Of a stretch of DNA of 24,563 bases, positions 1 through 6,115 are shown piece after piece. The position numbers and the translations under genes are program-made. The stretch comes from a virus: the IMG/VR virus record IMGVR_UViG_3300021090_001176, positions 1 through 24,563 of that record. The stretch is one strand, 5' to 3'. Within the stretch, counting starts at the first letter, position 1. Every line of letters begins with the position of its first letter. The notes beneath the pieces were generated by a model. It was not told the origin of the DNA. It did no database searches and was given only the letters and a program-made list of their open reading frames with translations.

Positions 1-648
1 GGCGCGCACGTCGGCGTCCGGTTTCGCGCGGAAGACCAGGCGCAAGCGGTTGTCGTCGAGGTCACGGATCAGTTCTACTCCCTCGACGCCGGTGGCCTCG
101 ATCTGGACGGGCTGCTCGGCCTCGACCCGGCGTTGGGCGATGGTTTGCAGGTCGGCCAGGCGCTGTTTCATGCGGCGGATGTTGGCGTTGTTATTGGTCA
201 GCGCGTAGCCGGGGAAACCTACGCGTCCCGCGAAGTCCGGCTCCAGCAGGGCGCGCGCCGAGTCTTCCTGGATGGAGAGTTCTCGTGCCAACGACTGAAC
301 CTGGGACTCGTAGTCCTCATATAACTGGCGCGCTTTGCGGACGGCGCGATTGGCGCGTTTCATAAATTCCTGTTTCTTTTCGGCCTCCTCGATCTTCCCC
401 CTCAACTTGATGCCCGCTGCCGGGTCATCGGACGAAATAGCCCGGTTCTTTTCAGCGGCGTGGGCGCGCTGCTGCTGCCGTTGGGCTTTTTGCAGCATCT
501 CGAAACCGCGCCGGTAGGTCTTCTGGATGCGCTCGCGGTAACGGCGGTCGCGGCCTTCGGAGTGATGCCCCACCAGGATCGGTTGGCCGAAGGGGATGAA
601 CGAGGCCATCTGGCGCGCGTTCCCTAGTTGAGACTCGGCGGCGGTCTG
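1..648 (-). CDS. DUF3560-family protein, truncated at both ends
   Basis: Reading the minus strand from about 648 down to position 1 gives one open frame that runs off the window. It contains the segment FIPFGQPILVGHHSEGRDRR, which I recognise as the DUF3560 signature, followed by a long charged helical region (many K, R, E and Q) typical of the family. DUF3560 proteins have no established function and are common on plasmids and phages. The 5' end is missing: upstream of the segment AESQLGNARQ an in-frame stop appears at about 673-675, exactly where a terminase fragment begins on the other strand. The first methionine in frame is at 609, but the homology seems to start before it, so this looks like a gene cut by a junction rather than one starting at 609. 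It converges on nothing visible because the left edge is the window end. Confidence 0.7.
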
Positions 649-820
649 GCTGCTAGAACGCAGCGACCCGGATCAGTGGGGCAGGCGGGTGGTCACGCAA
701 GAGGGACGGGTGGACATCACCAGCGGCGGCGAGCCGGTGCAGAACGCCACCATTGAGAGCATGACGCGACTGTTCCAGCAGATCGGGCAACGGGAGCGGG
801 AGCAGAGGGAGAAGGAATAA
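632..820 (+). pseudogene. 3' remnant of a second small-terminase-like gene
   Basis: The plus-strand frame ending at the TAA at 818-820 encodes a tail that closely matches the C-terminus of the intact gene at 911-1387. Both share VDITSGG or MDITSGG, PVQ(N/S)ATIE, MT(R/K)LFQQIGQRE and a charged end. Upstream it reads AAVWLLERSDPDQWGRR, a segment typical of small terminase-like proteins, which then stops abruptly near 640 against the antisense DUF3560 fragment. There is no start codon or ribosome site. I read it as a 5'-truncated paralogue left by recombination. It is divergent from the intact copy, so it is not a recent exact duplication. Confidence 0.7.
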
Positions 821-881
821 CCCGTTTTGACGACCCCTGCCCGGCGCGGGGGTCTTTGATTCCAAACCCGGACACGTTCTG

Positions 882-890
882 TGGTACAAT
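882..890 (+). promoter_or_regulatory. extended -10 promoter for the terminase genes
   Basis: TGG followed by TACAAT (885-890) is an extended -10 element located 20 bp before the GTG start at 911. No convincing -35 is visible. The element sits inside an inverted repeat, GTTCT (876-880) and AGAAC (891-895), with 10 bp between the arms. That could be an operator. Confidence 0.5.
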
Positions 891-910
891 AGAACATAAT
901 TTCGACTAAA

Positions 911-1387
911 GTGGACAAAAGTAGACTGATTGTGGACGAAATACGGACTATTCTGGAAAATCTGGACGGCACGCGCCTGAGCTACGTCTATGCCCGGAGC
1001 AAGAGCAAAACGGCTGCCGAAGCGTACAACGAAGTCGGCATCTCCAAGTCCGCATACTACAAATGGGAAGACCGGGAACGGCTTGAAGAACTGGCAAACG
1101 AACTGCGGCGCAACCGGGTGCTGATGGCCGAGCCGAAGCTGCAAGAAGCCATCGAGGAAGCGGTAGATGTGCTCATAAAACTGCTCCACGCTAAAGATGA
1201 GCGGGTACAGTTCCAGGCGGCGCGGACGATCATCGAACGGGAGATGGGGCTGGCGCCGACCAGGATGGACATCACCAGCGGCGGCAAGCCGGTACAGAGT
1301 GCAACCATCGAGGGGATGACGAAACTGTTCCAGCAGATCGGCCAGAGGGAACAGCAACAGCATAATGAAGACGGCGACGACAACTAA
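911..1387 (+). CDS. small terminase-like DNA-binding protein
   Basis: This 158-residue protein lies directly before and overlaps the large terminase gene by 23 bp, the usual place for the small subunit that recognises phage DNA and loads the motor. Residues of about 33-60 (KTAAEAYNEVGISKSAYYKW) look like a helix-turn-helix, as in homeodomain-type small terminases. The middle is helical and charged, and the C-terminal third (TIIEREMGL, then MDITSGG) matches the truncated paralogue upstream. The start is a GTG at 911. The ribosome site is weak, but the promoter is immediately upstream and no better start exists nearby. The family assignment rests on position and HTH, not on a diagnostic catalytic motif. 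Confidence 0.7.
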   Translation: MDKSRLIVDEIRTILENLDGTRLSYVYARSKSKTAAEAYNEVGISKSAYYKWEDRERLEELANELRRNRVLMAEPKLQEAIEEAVDVLIKLLHAKDERVQFQAARTIIEREMGLAPTRMDITSGGKPVQSATIEGMTKLFQQIGQREQQQHNEDGDDN

Positions 1388-2930
1388 CACGCTGACGGCG
1401 TTCCAGATTCAGTGCGTGGATCAGGGCTGTGCCTGGCTGGGGTTGAGCGCCGAGGGACAGGCGGCGTTCGAGAGCGAACTGCTGCTTGCCAGCGACCAGG
1501 AGCGGGAACTGCTCATCTGCGCGGTGTCGCCGGTTTATTTCATCATTTGCTACATTTTCATCTATGACGCCCAGGCGCAGGACTGGATTCCGTTTGAATT
1601 ATGGCCGGAGCAGATCGAGGCGCTGATCCTGTTCCATCTGTTCCAATTGACTATCGCGCTCAAGGCGCGGCAGGTGGGGTTGACCTGGCTGGCGCTGGCG
1701 TATGCGCTGTGGCTGATGATGTTCCGTCCCATCGCCACCGTGCTCATTTTTTCGAAACGGGATGATGAGGCCATATACCTGCTCAGCGAAGAGCGGTTGA
1801 AGGGGATGTACGCCCGTCTACCGGAATGGATGCAGACAAAGAACGCGCTCATCGACAGCAAACACCAGTGGAAGCTACGCAACGGCAGCATGGCCTATGC
1901 TTTCCCCACGACGGCAGGAGACAGTTACACGGCGTCACTGGCGATTATGGATGAAGCCGACCTGATGCCCGACCTGAACCGACTGATGCGCTCGGTGAAG
2001 CCGACCATCGACGCAGGTGGCAAGTTGTTCCTGATTAGCCGCGCCAACAAGAGCACCCCCAACAGCGAATTCAAGCGCATCTACCGGGCGGCGAAGGCGG
2101 GCACGAACGGCTGGGCGCACATCTTCCTGTCCTGGTGGGTGAGACCGGCGCGGGATCAGGCGTGGTATGAAGCGCAAAAGAGAGACATCCTGGCGAATAC
2201 AGGAGGATTGGACGCGCTGCACGAGCAGTACCCGGCGACGGATACCGAGGCGCTGGCTCCGGCCAGCCTGGACAAGCGGATTCCGCCGGAGTGGCTGGAA
2301 AATTGTTTCGCGTTCCAACGGGCGCTGTCGGACGAGTCGTTGCCCCAGGGCGCGCCGCGAATCCCAGGCCTGCGGGTGTTCCGCCCGCCGGAGAGGTTCG
2401 GCCATTACGCGGGCGGAGTGGATTGCGCCGAAGGGCTGCCGACCAGTGACGACAGCGCGGCGACCTGGGTGGATACCGCCACCGGCGAGGAAGTCTGCAA
2501 CCTGGTGGGCAAGCTGACGCCGCAGGTGCAGGCGGCCTACTGCGCGCAGGTCTCAACCTGGTACAACGACGCGCCGTTGATGGTGGAGCGCAATAATCAC
2601 GGGCACGCGACCATCGGCTGGCTGCAAGACAACGGGCACGAGCGGCTGATCCTGGACGGGCACGACGGCAGGCCGGGTTGGAACTCGACCACGCTGGGCA
2701 AGGTGCTCATGTATGACGAGGCGGCGGAGACGTTTCGGACCGGGGACACGCAACTGCACGACATCGAGACCCAGGCGCAGCTGGAGGGCATCGAAACGGG
2801 GACGTTGAGAGCGCCGGAGGGCGACATGGATGACCGGGCCGACAGTTACGCGCTGGCGCTGGTGGGACGGCGGGCGGCGATCCAGGCCGGGCAGAGCGTC
2901 GGTTTCCGACAGGGACGGGCACGGTGGTAG
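1365..2930 (+). CDS. phage terminase large subunit (TerL)
   Basis: This is the DNA-packaging motor, 521 residues: an N-terminal ATPase that pumps DNA into the prohead and a C-terminal RNase H-like nuclease that cuts it. The Walker A region is KARQVGLT (100-107), in which the usual GKT is GLT and the lysine lies at the start, a variant seen in some TerL families. Walker B is LAIMDEAD (192-199). Nuclease acidic residues are visible at D353 in GGVDCAEG, E408 in MVERNNHG and D490/D493 in DDRADSYAL. Length and motif order are normal. The start overlaps the small terminase gene, indicating translational coupling. Everything downstream to 3122 is repeat DNA, so the packaging operon probably ends here. 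Confidence 0.95.
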   Translation: MKTATTTNTLTAFQIQCVDQGCAWLGLSAEGQAAFESELLLASDQERELLICAVSPVYFIICYIFIYDAQAQDWIPFELWPEQIEALILFHLFQLTIALKARQVGLTWLALAYALWLMMFRPIATVLIFSKRDDEAIYLLSEERLKGMYARLPEWMQTKNALIDSKHQWKLRNGSMAYAFPTTAGDSYTASLAIMDEADLMPDLNRLMRSVKPTIDAGGKLFLISRANKSTPNSEFKRIYRAAKAGTNGWAHIFLSWWVRPARDQAWYEAQKRDILANTGGLDALHEQYPATDTEALAPASLDKRIPPEWLENCFAFQRALSDESLPQGAPRIPGLRVFRPPERFGHYAGGVDCAEGLPTSDDSAATWVDTATGEEVCNLVGKLTPQVQAAYCAQVSTWYNDAPLMVERNNHGHATIGWLQDNGHERLILDGHDGRPGWNSTTLGKVLMYDEAAETFRTGDTQLHDIETQAQLEGIETGTLRAPEGDMDDRADSYALALVGRRAAIQAGQSVGFRQGRARW

Positions 2931-3122
2931 ACCCCACACCCCGTCCCCCTCTCAACCCCACCCCAGCCCTCCCCAAACATGGGGAGGGAGAGAGAGACCA
3001 CGAAGGCACGAAGGGCACGAAGAAGATTAAAATCAAAAACACAAAGGCCGCTTGCGCGACCTTGCACCCTTCACCGAAGTTAGGGGGGGATAAGGGGAGG
3101 ATTGCCTCCCGGGTGAATCCTA
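2931..3122. repeat. intergenic C-rich hairpin repeat and ACGAAGG repeat
   Basis: This gap between TerL and the converging HicB-like gene holds no gene. It contains a C-rich run ending in a perfect 8-bp hairpin, CCCTCCCC (2967-2974) with GGGGAGGG (2981-2988), which may stop transcripts from both sides. An ACGAAGG tandem motif follows (2998-3026), then a short G-rich stretch. The C-rich hairpin belongs to a family found about ten times in the window. Confidence 0.7.
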
Positions 3123-3404
3123 CTATACGGATATGCAGGGGGCAAGATTGAATATTGCGGTATCTAGTGTCCGGGGTTCGGGAACATCCTCCCCATCTTC
3201 TAGCATGTCCAGAATGAAATCCACGCGAGTTTCATCCAGGTTATGCCGTGCATCTGGCACGGTCTCCCCTTGCGCAATACACCACCCCAGTTCTGGATTT
3301 ATCGCAACGTAGATAGTCCCCTCATCTGTCGTTTCATCGAGGAACACCATAGTTATGTATCGGCGTCTAGCCAACTTTTGGGCAATATCCCTCAGTTCAT
3401 TCAT
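3123..3404 (-). CDS. HicB-like antitoxin-family protein
   Basis: The 93-residue product has the HicB core: strands ending in INPELGWCIAQGETVPDARHN, then a helix (LDETRVDFILDML) and the typical closing EDVPEPR. HicB proteins bind and block the HicA mRNA-interferase and usually repress their own operon. No HicA toxin is encoded next to it. Instead the gene follows and overlaps by 8 bp a DUF2442 gene, so the two are probably one transcript. It could be a solitary HicB-fold regulator or a two-gene toxin-antitoxin-like cassette with an unrecognised partner. An extra N-terminal helix (NELRDIAQKLARRR) precedes the core. It converges with the TerL operon. Confidence 0.75.
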   Translation of the reverse strand: MNELRDIAQKLARRRYITMVFLDETTDEGTIYVAINPELGWCIAQGETVPDARHNLDETRVDFILDMLEDGEDVPEPRTLDTAIFNLAPCISV

Positions 3405-3738
3405 CGTCGCCTTGCCCCTGGATGAGACCGAGTTCCCGCAAACGATTCATCGCCCAGGTGATCGCTTCAGGGCTTACCGGCGTCCGCCTACCCCGATTCA
3501 CATAGCGGGGATCGACGCCGCGCAACATGCCTTCAATGTCCAGACCTTCGTCCAGTTCCGGCCAGTCAATTGAAGTAGGATACAGCTCATAATTCGCGCG
3601 CTGTTCCGGCGCAGCCTGGGCGAGCCAGGGATGCCAGACGAGCGGGTTGCTGACTTTCGAGCCGTCGTCAAAGACAACTGTCACATCGTCATCGCTGAAT
3701 TGGACGGCGACAGGCCGTCGTTTGTCGGTGTATCGCAT
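3397..3738 (-). CDS. DUF2442-family protein
   Basis: The 113-residue protein shows the DUF2442 pattern: a strand pair (VQFSDDDVTVVFDDGSKVSNPL), then WHPWLAQAAPEQRANYEL, then IDWPELDEGLDIEGML. Members are small proteins often found next to DUF4160 or toxin-antitoxin genes, and their biochemical role is unknown. The C-terminal third (PVSPEAITWAMNRLRELGL) is an additional helical region. The start ATG at 3738-3736 is preceded by AAGGAG, which is itself the last unit of the GGYNN pentad array in the 5' leader. The gene is the first of a two-gene minus-strand operon with the HicB-like gene. Confidence 0.75.
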   Translation of the reverse strand: MRYTDKRRPVAVQFSDDDVTVVFDDGSKVSNPLVWHPWLAQAAPEQRANYELYPTSIDWPELDEGLDIEGMLRGVDPRYVNRGRRTPVSPEAITWAMNRLRELGLIQGQGDDE

Positions 3739-3743
3739 GATGC

Positions 3744-3890
3744 TCCTTACCTTACCTCACCTAGCATCAACGGACCGCACCCGAACAGAGCGTACCCCGC
3801 CTTGCATCGCCATACCCTACCCCCAAAAAAAGTATCCCTACCTCAGCCTGCCTCAGCCAACCTTATCAAGCCGCGACCACACCTTATATG
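3744..3890 (-). repeat. GGYNN pentad array A (5' leader of DUF2442)
   Basis: Read on the minus strand, GGT or a close variant recurs every 5 bp. On the plus strand ACC, GCC or similar trimers fall at 3749, 3754, 3759, 3764 and so on up to 3819 without a phase break. Including the terminal GGA at 3744-3746 this makes 16 units in 78 bp. A run of seven A (plus strand, 3825-3831; T on the array strand) separates it from a second, less regular block at about 3838-3890. The last unit doubles as the ribosome binding site of the DUF2442 gene. The array lies between the predicted minus-strand promoter and the gene, so it should be transcribed as GGYNN RNA. Confidence 0.75.
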
Positions 3891-3893
3891 CCG

Positions 3894-3956
3894 ATTATAC
3901 CATAAACCCATAGCGGAACGTGTGTTCTTGCTTTTCTCTCACACCTATGTTATGCT
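3894..3956. promoter_or_regulatory. divergent promoter with GAAC-N4-GTTC operator
   Basis: Plus strand: TTGCTT (3928-3933), 17-bp spacer, TATGCT (3951-3956), driving the RAMP-like gene. Minus strand: TATAAT at 3899-3894 preceded by TGG (extended -10), with a weak -35 about 17 bp upstream. A perfect palindrome, GAACGTGTGTTC (3916-3927), lies between them. It touches the plus -35 and covers the minus -35 position. GAAC-N4-GTTC matches the Gram-positive type LexA box, so damage-responsive control of both directions is a reasonable guess. Any dyad-binding repressor would fit equally. Confidence 0.6.
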
Positions 3957-4016
3957 GCTTTTTAATGATCGGATATTTTCACCAATTGAAATGTGATAGT
4001 GAAAGGGTGTACCAAA

Positions 4017-4619
4017 ATGTACAAGATCGACGCTATGATACATGGGACGGCTGGCTTATTGCAGCACGCTTTCGGGCAGGCGCAATTGGCCGGGTTGCAG
4101 GAGCGGAGCAGCAAGCGCACCGCGAAGCCGGATTACTCTTTTGAGTGGATGGACACGATGTATACGTCCCCATCCAAGAACGGGAAGACCCTGTTGGTGC
4201 AACCGGCCACGCACATCGAAGGGGCGATGATTAAAGCCGGGACGAATTTCAAAATGCGCGGCAGAATAACCTATAAAGACTCCGTCAAAGGCTTCATTTT
4301 CGTCTCGCCGGACGCGATCCCGCATCTCAGGGATGGTGAAATCGTCGAAGCCCCGGACGAGAGCCTGCTGGAATCGCCCACCGAAAGCATGAGCGTGTCC
4401 ATCATGCGCGTCGTCATCCAACGCTCTGCCGTCGCCCGGTCGCGCTTGCTCATCGCTCCAGGGTGGGAACTGGCGTTCAATATCGCCGTGCAAGATGACG
4501 ATATCAGCGCCGACACGGTGTACAAAATCCTGGAGCATGCCGGGCACAGCATCGGGATCGGCGATTATCGCCCGCGTTATGGCCGGTTCACGATCTCCAA
4601 GTTTGAGGTCGTGGAGTAG
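4017..4619 (+). CDS. uncharacterised phage protein with RAMP/Cas7-like features
   Basis: The 200-residue product has no assigned function that I can name. The N-terminus (MYKIDAMIHGTAGLLQHAF) resembles the first strand and helix of RAMP-fold proteins such as Cas7. The middle (PATHIEGAMIKAGTNFKMRGRITYKDSVKGFIF) suits the insertion of subunits of that kind. The C-terminus (AGHSIGIGDYRPRYGRF) resembles the glycine-rich loop of RAMP proteins (G-x-G, basic residues, then GRF). I believe proteins of this type recur in many phages. The ATG at 4017 is chosen over a GTG at 3993 because GAAAGGGTG precedes it at good spacing and the fold begins there. Its promoter carries a GAAC-N4-GTTC box. It is followed directly by pentad array B, probably in the same transcript. 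The RAMP assignment is tentative. Confidence 0.6.
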   Translation: MYKIDAMIHGTAGLLQHAFGQAQLAGLQERSSKRTAKPDYSFEWMDTMYTSPSKNGKTLLVQPATHIEGAMIKAGTNFKMRGRITYKDSVKGFIFVSPDAIPHLRDGEIVEAPDESLLESPTESMSVSIMRVVIQRSAVARSRLLIAPGWELAFNIAVQDDDISADTVYKILEHAGHSIGIGDYRPRYGRFTISKFEVVE

Positions 4620-4632
4620 GATTCGCTTTTGG

Positions 4633-5015
4633 GGTCAGGCATGGTCAGGCGAGGTAGGGTGATGTCGGGTAGGGCTTGGGCGAGTTTGGCGAGATGTGGT
4701 CCGGTGCGGTCTGTTTTGGTTGAGTCTGGTGAGGTAAGGTTTCCTTTTTACGGTAAGGCATGGTTTGGCGTTGTACGGTGCGCTTCGGTGTGGTTGGACA
4801 GGGTCATGCGTGGTCAGGTAAGGTATGGTTCTTTATTTAGTGGTATGGTGGGGCAAACTGGGGCGCGGTGGGGCGCGGTGATGTAAGGTCGGTTCAGGCG
4901 GGGCATGGAAAGGCAAGGTTTTCTGCTTTGGAGGCGAGGTGTGGCGTGTCGCGGTCTGCTATGGTTCGGTAATGCGGGGTTTGGCAAGATCAGGTCGGGC
5001 GAGGCAAGGTACGGT
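4633..5015 (+). repeat. GGYNN pentad array B
   Basis: For 383 bp a GGT or GGC recurs every 5 bp while the other two positions vary. Examples of unit starts are 4633, 4638, 4643, 4648, 4653, 4658, then 4698, 4703, 4708. T-rich linkers at about 4711-4717, 4741-4751, 4830-4841 and 4920-4932 divide it. Resulting blocks are 4633-4710 (78 bp), a short 4718-4740 piece, 4752-4829 (78 bp), 4842-4919 (78 bp) and 4933-5015 (83 bp). The phase is kept inside each block and slips only at linkers. No long frame with protein-like composition covers it. It lies directly after the RAMP-like gene and before an HNH gene. It is not a CRISPR array, since there are no long identical repeats. Confidence 0.85.
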
Positions 5016-5046
5016 TTCATCAACATGAGCCGAAAGGGGGCACAAG

Positions 5047-5439
5047 ATGCCCAGAAAGCCCTGGTTGGACGCAACATCGGAGCATTATCGCAAGCAGCAG
5101 ATGCGGGTGCTGGTGGCCGCCGATTTCAGATGCCAATTCGCCCAGGCGAAGACATATATCCCCGACACCACGCTTTACGATCCCGACCTGTATGCGCGGA
5201 AGATAGCGGAGTGGCAAAAGGTCAAGCTCACGCCGCTTGAGGGTCAATGCACGGTGGGATGTCCCGAAACGCTACTGCGCAAGTTGCAAGTGCATCACAT
5301 CATCGAGCGGATCAATTTTCTGCCCCATCAAATCGAGGGGCACGATATATCCAACCTGATCGTGGTATGCGCAGCGCATCACGCGCAAATTCACCCGCAC
5401 TTGAGCCGGGAGATTCACGTGCCGCTCAAGACGGTGTGA
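5047..5439 (+). CDS. HNH endonuclease
   Basis: The 130-residue protein carries an HNH nuclease motif: HHIIERI with the catalytic-type His pair, then SNLIVVCAAHHAQIH supplying the Asn and the final His. Cysteines at CTVGC and at VVC may form part of a structural zinc site, but the usual first CxxC is reduced to a single Cys (RCQFAQ). Small HNH proteins next to terminase and portal genes help DNA packaging in HK97-like phages, and others are homing nucleases. The position between TerL and portal favours the packaging role. The ATG at 5047 has AAAGGGGG a few bases upstream. Pentad arrays flank it on both sides. Confidence 0.8.
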   Translation: MPRKPWLDATSEHYRKQQMRVLVAADFRCQFAQAKTYIPDTTLYDPDLYARKIAEWQKVKLTPLEGQCTVGCPETLLRKLQVHHIIERINFLPHQIEGHDISNLIVVCAAHHAQIHPHLSREIHVPLKTV

Positions 5440-5453
5440 GCGTGTTCTTTTGG

Positions 5454-5527
5454 GGTGTGGTGGGATTTGGCCGGTTCATGTGGAGTAGGGTGCGGTAAGT
5501 TTGGGCTGGGTGTGGTAGGGTAAGGGT
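5454..5527 (+). repeat. GGYNN pentad array C
   Basis: Fifteen 5-bp units follow the HNH gene, with GGT, GGC or a one-base variant at 5454, 5459, 5469, 5489, 5494, 5504, 5509, 5514 and 5519, and weaker units in between. A T-rich stretch precedes it (5444-5451) and another follows it (5527-5532). Its length of about 74 bp matches the blocks of arrays A and B. A weaker, poorly phased G-rich stretch at 5624-5674 may be a decayed fourth array. Confidence 0.65.
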
Positions 5528-5557
5528 TTATTCACGGTGAAAACTCGGTGGTGATTT

Positions 5558-5730
5558 ACCCCACCCCGACCCTCCCCATAAATGGAGAGGGGGAAAAACG
5601 GACGGCAAAAATGCCGTCCCTACGGGGTGTTTTGGTGGTTGGGGCGGGGTGGTGATTGGGTTAGGGTTCGGGGTGTTATTCTGATAATAGTAGATTATTA
5701 GAATAGACGGACGCACAGCCGTGCGTCCCT
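5558..5730 (+). repeat. cluster of hairpin repeats and an AT-rich palindrome
   Basis: No gene is visible here. The stretch holds a C-rich hairpin repeat (5558-5593), a GGACGGCA/TGCCGTCC hairpin (5600-5619), an AT-rich palindrome with 11-base arms (5678-5688 and 5694-5704, one G/T exception) and a GGACGCAC/GTGCGTCC hairpin (5709-5728). The last is followed by CCTACTTGC, the same flank found before the promoter at 13856. The AT-rich palindrome could be an operator or a decayed terminator of the preceding transcript. Confidence 0.7.
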
Positions 5731-5732
5731 AC

Positions 5733-5761
5733 TTGCTTTTTCAGAACGCCTGTGCTAGACT
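5733..5761 (+). promoter_or_regulatory. promoter of the ncRNA (TTGC-AGAAC type)
   Basis: TTGCTT (5733-5738), a 17-bp spacer and TAGACT (5756-5761) with a preceding TGC form an extended -10 promoter. The spacer contains AGAAC (5743-5747), followed four bases later by GTGCT. The same arrangement occurs at 13856-13884 and 22366-22394, which supports it as a real regulated promoter class. Confidence 0.65.
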
Positions 5762-5831
5762 GGTCTCATGCTGACGGTCAGGCTCCTTTCGTCGGGCGAC
5801 GAAATTAAAAAAATATTGCCGTCGGCAGCCT

Positions 5832-5903
5832 GGGGCTATAGCTCACGGTAGAGCGGTGGGTCAGCACGATCCGCAAGTCCGGGTTCAACTCCCGGTAGCG
5901 CCA
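5832..5903 (+). tRNA. tRNA-like element with abnormal anticodon arm
   Basis: A 72-base cloverleaf can be drawn. The acceptor GGGGCTA pairs with TAGCGCC (one G-G mismatch at pair 3), the D arm is GCTC/GAGC with a GG-containing loop, and the T arm CCGGG-TTCAACT-CCCGG is perfect. The anticodon arm is wrong: GTGGG/TCCGC leaves a 9-base loop (TCAGCACGA) with no proper T33, or else extends to a 7-bp stem with a 5-base loop. CCA is not encoded. It may be a tRNA pseudogene, a tRNA mimic, or the tRNA-derived copy of an attachment site. An amino acid cannot be assigned. Confidence 0.5.
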
Positions 5904-6073
5904 TAAAACCCAAATTTAGGCCGATGATCCCTGGAGATGGTGCAACATCTCCAGGGGGAGGCCGCCGAATGATGTGTGCGGTTGATTTTAAATTGAAGCG
6001 TTCGCCGGGAGTAAATACGCGGCAGCATAATGTGACAATGATAGCAGTCTTGCTGCTAAAAACCGGCACCCCC

Positions 6074-6115
6074 TCAAAGCCGCCTCTGCCCCCCTCAGAG
6101 GCGGCTTTGATTTTT
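6074..6115 (+). terminator. Rho-independent terminator
   Basis: A perfect 15-bp stem, TCAAAGCCGCCTCTG (6074-6088) with its complement at 6096-6110, a 7-base loop and a run of five T. This ends the ncRNA transcript just before the portal promoter. Confidence 0.9.

Noticed and set aside
653-1390. 245-codon minus-strand open frame opposite the small terminase region
   Set aside because: It crosses both the truncated and the intact terminase copies and reads a duplicated low-complexity peptide, as expected for antisense of a paralogue pair.
4629-4886. 85-codon open frame inside array B as a gene
   Set aside because: Its composition is dictated by the pentads (V, G, R, W repeats), it lacks a ribosome site and runs through the linkers. 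Other frames of the array are equally open in parts.
4633-5015. Array B as a CRISPR or similar spacer array
   Set aside because: There are no long identical repeats. The only constant is GGY every 5 bp, and no cas1/cas2 or reverse transcriptase is in the window.
5624-5674. Fourth pentad array
   Set aside because: It is G-rich with several GGT, but the 5-bp phase is not kept, so it is only mentioned as possible decay.
5832-5903. tmRNA
   Set aside because: The two acceptor halves are adjacent within one cloverleaf and no tag reading frame lies between them.
5832-5903. Phage attachment site
   Set aside because: A tRNA 3' end could serve as one, but no integrase and no second copy of the core are in the window.
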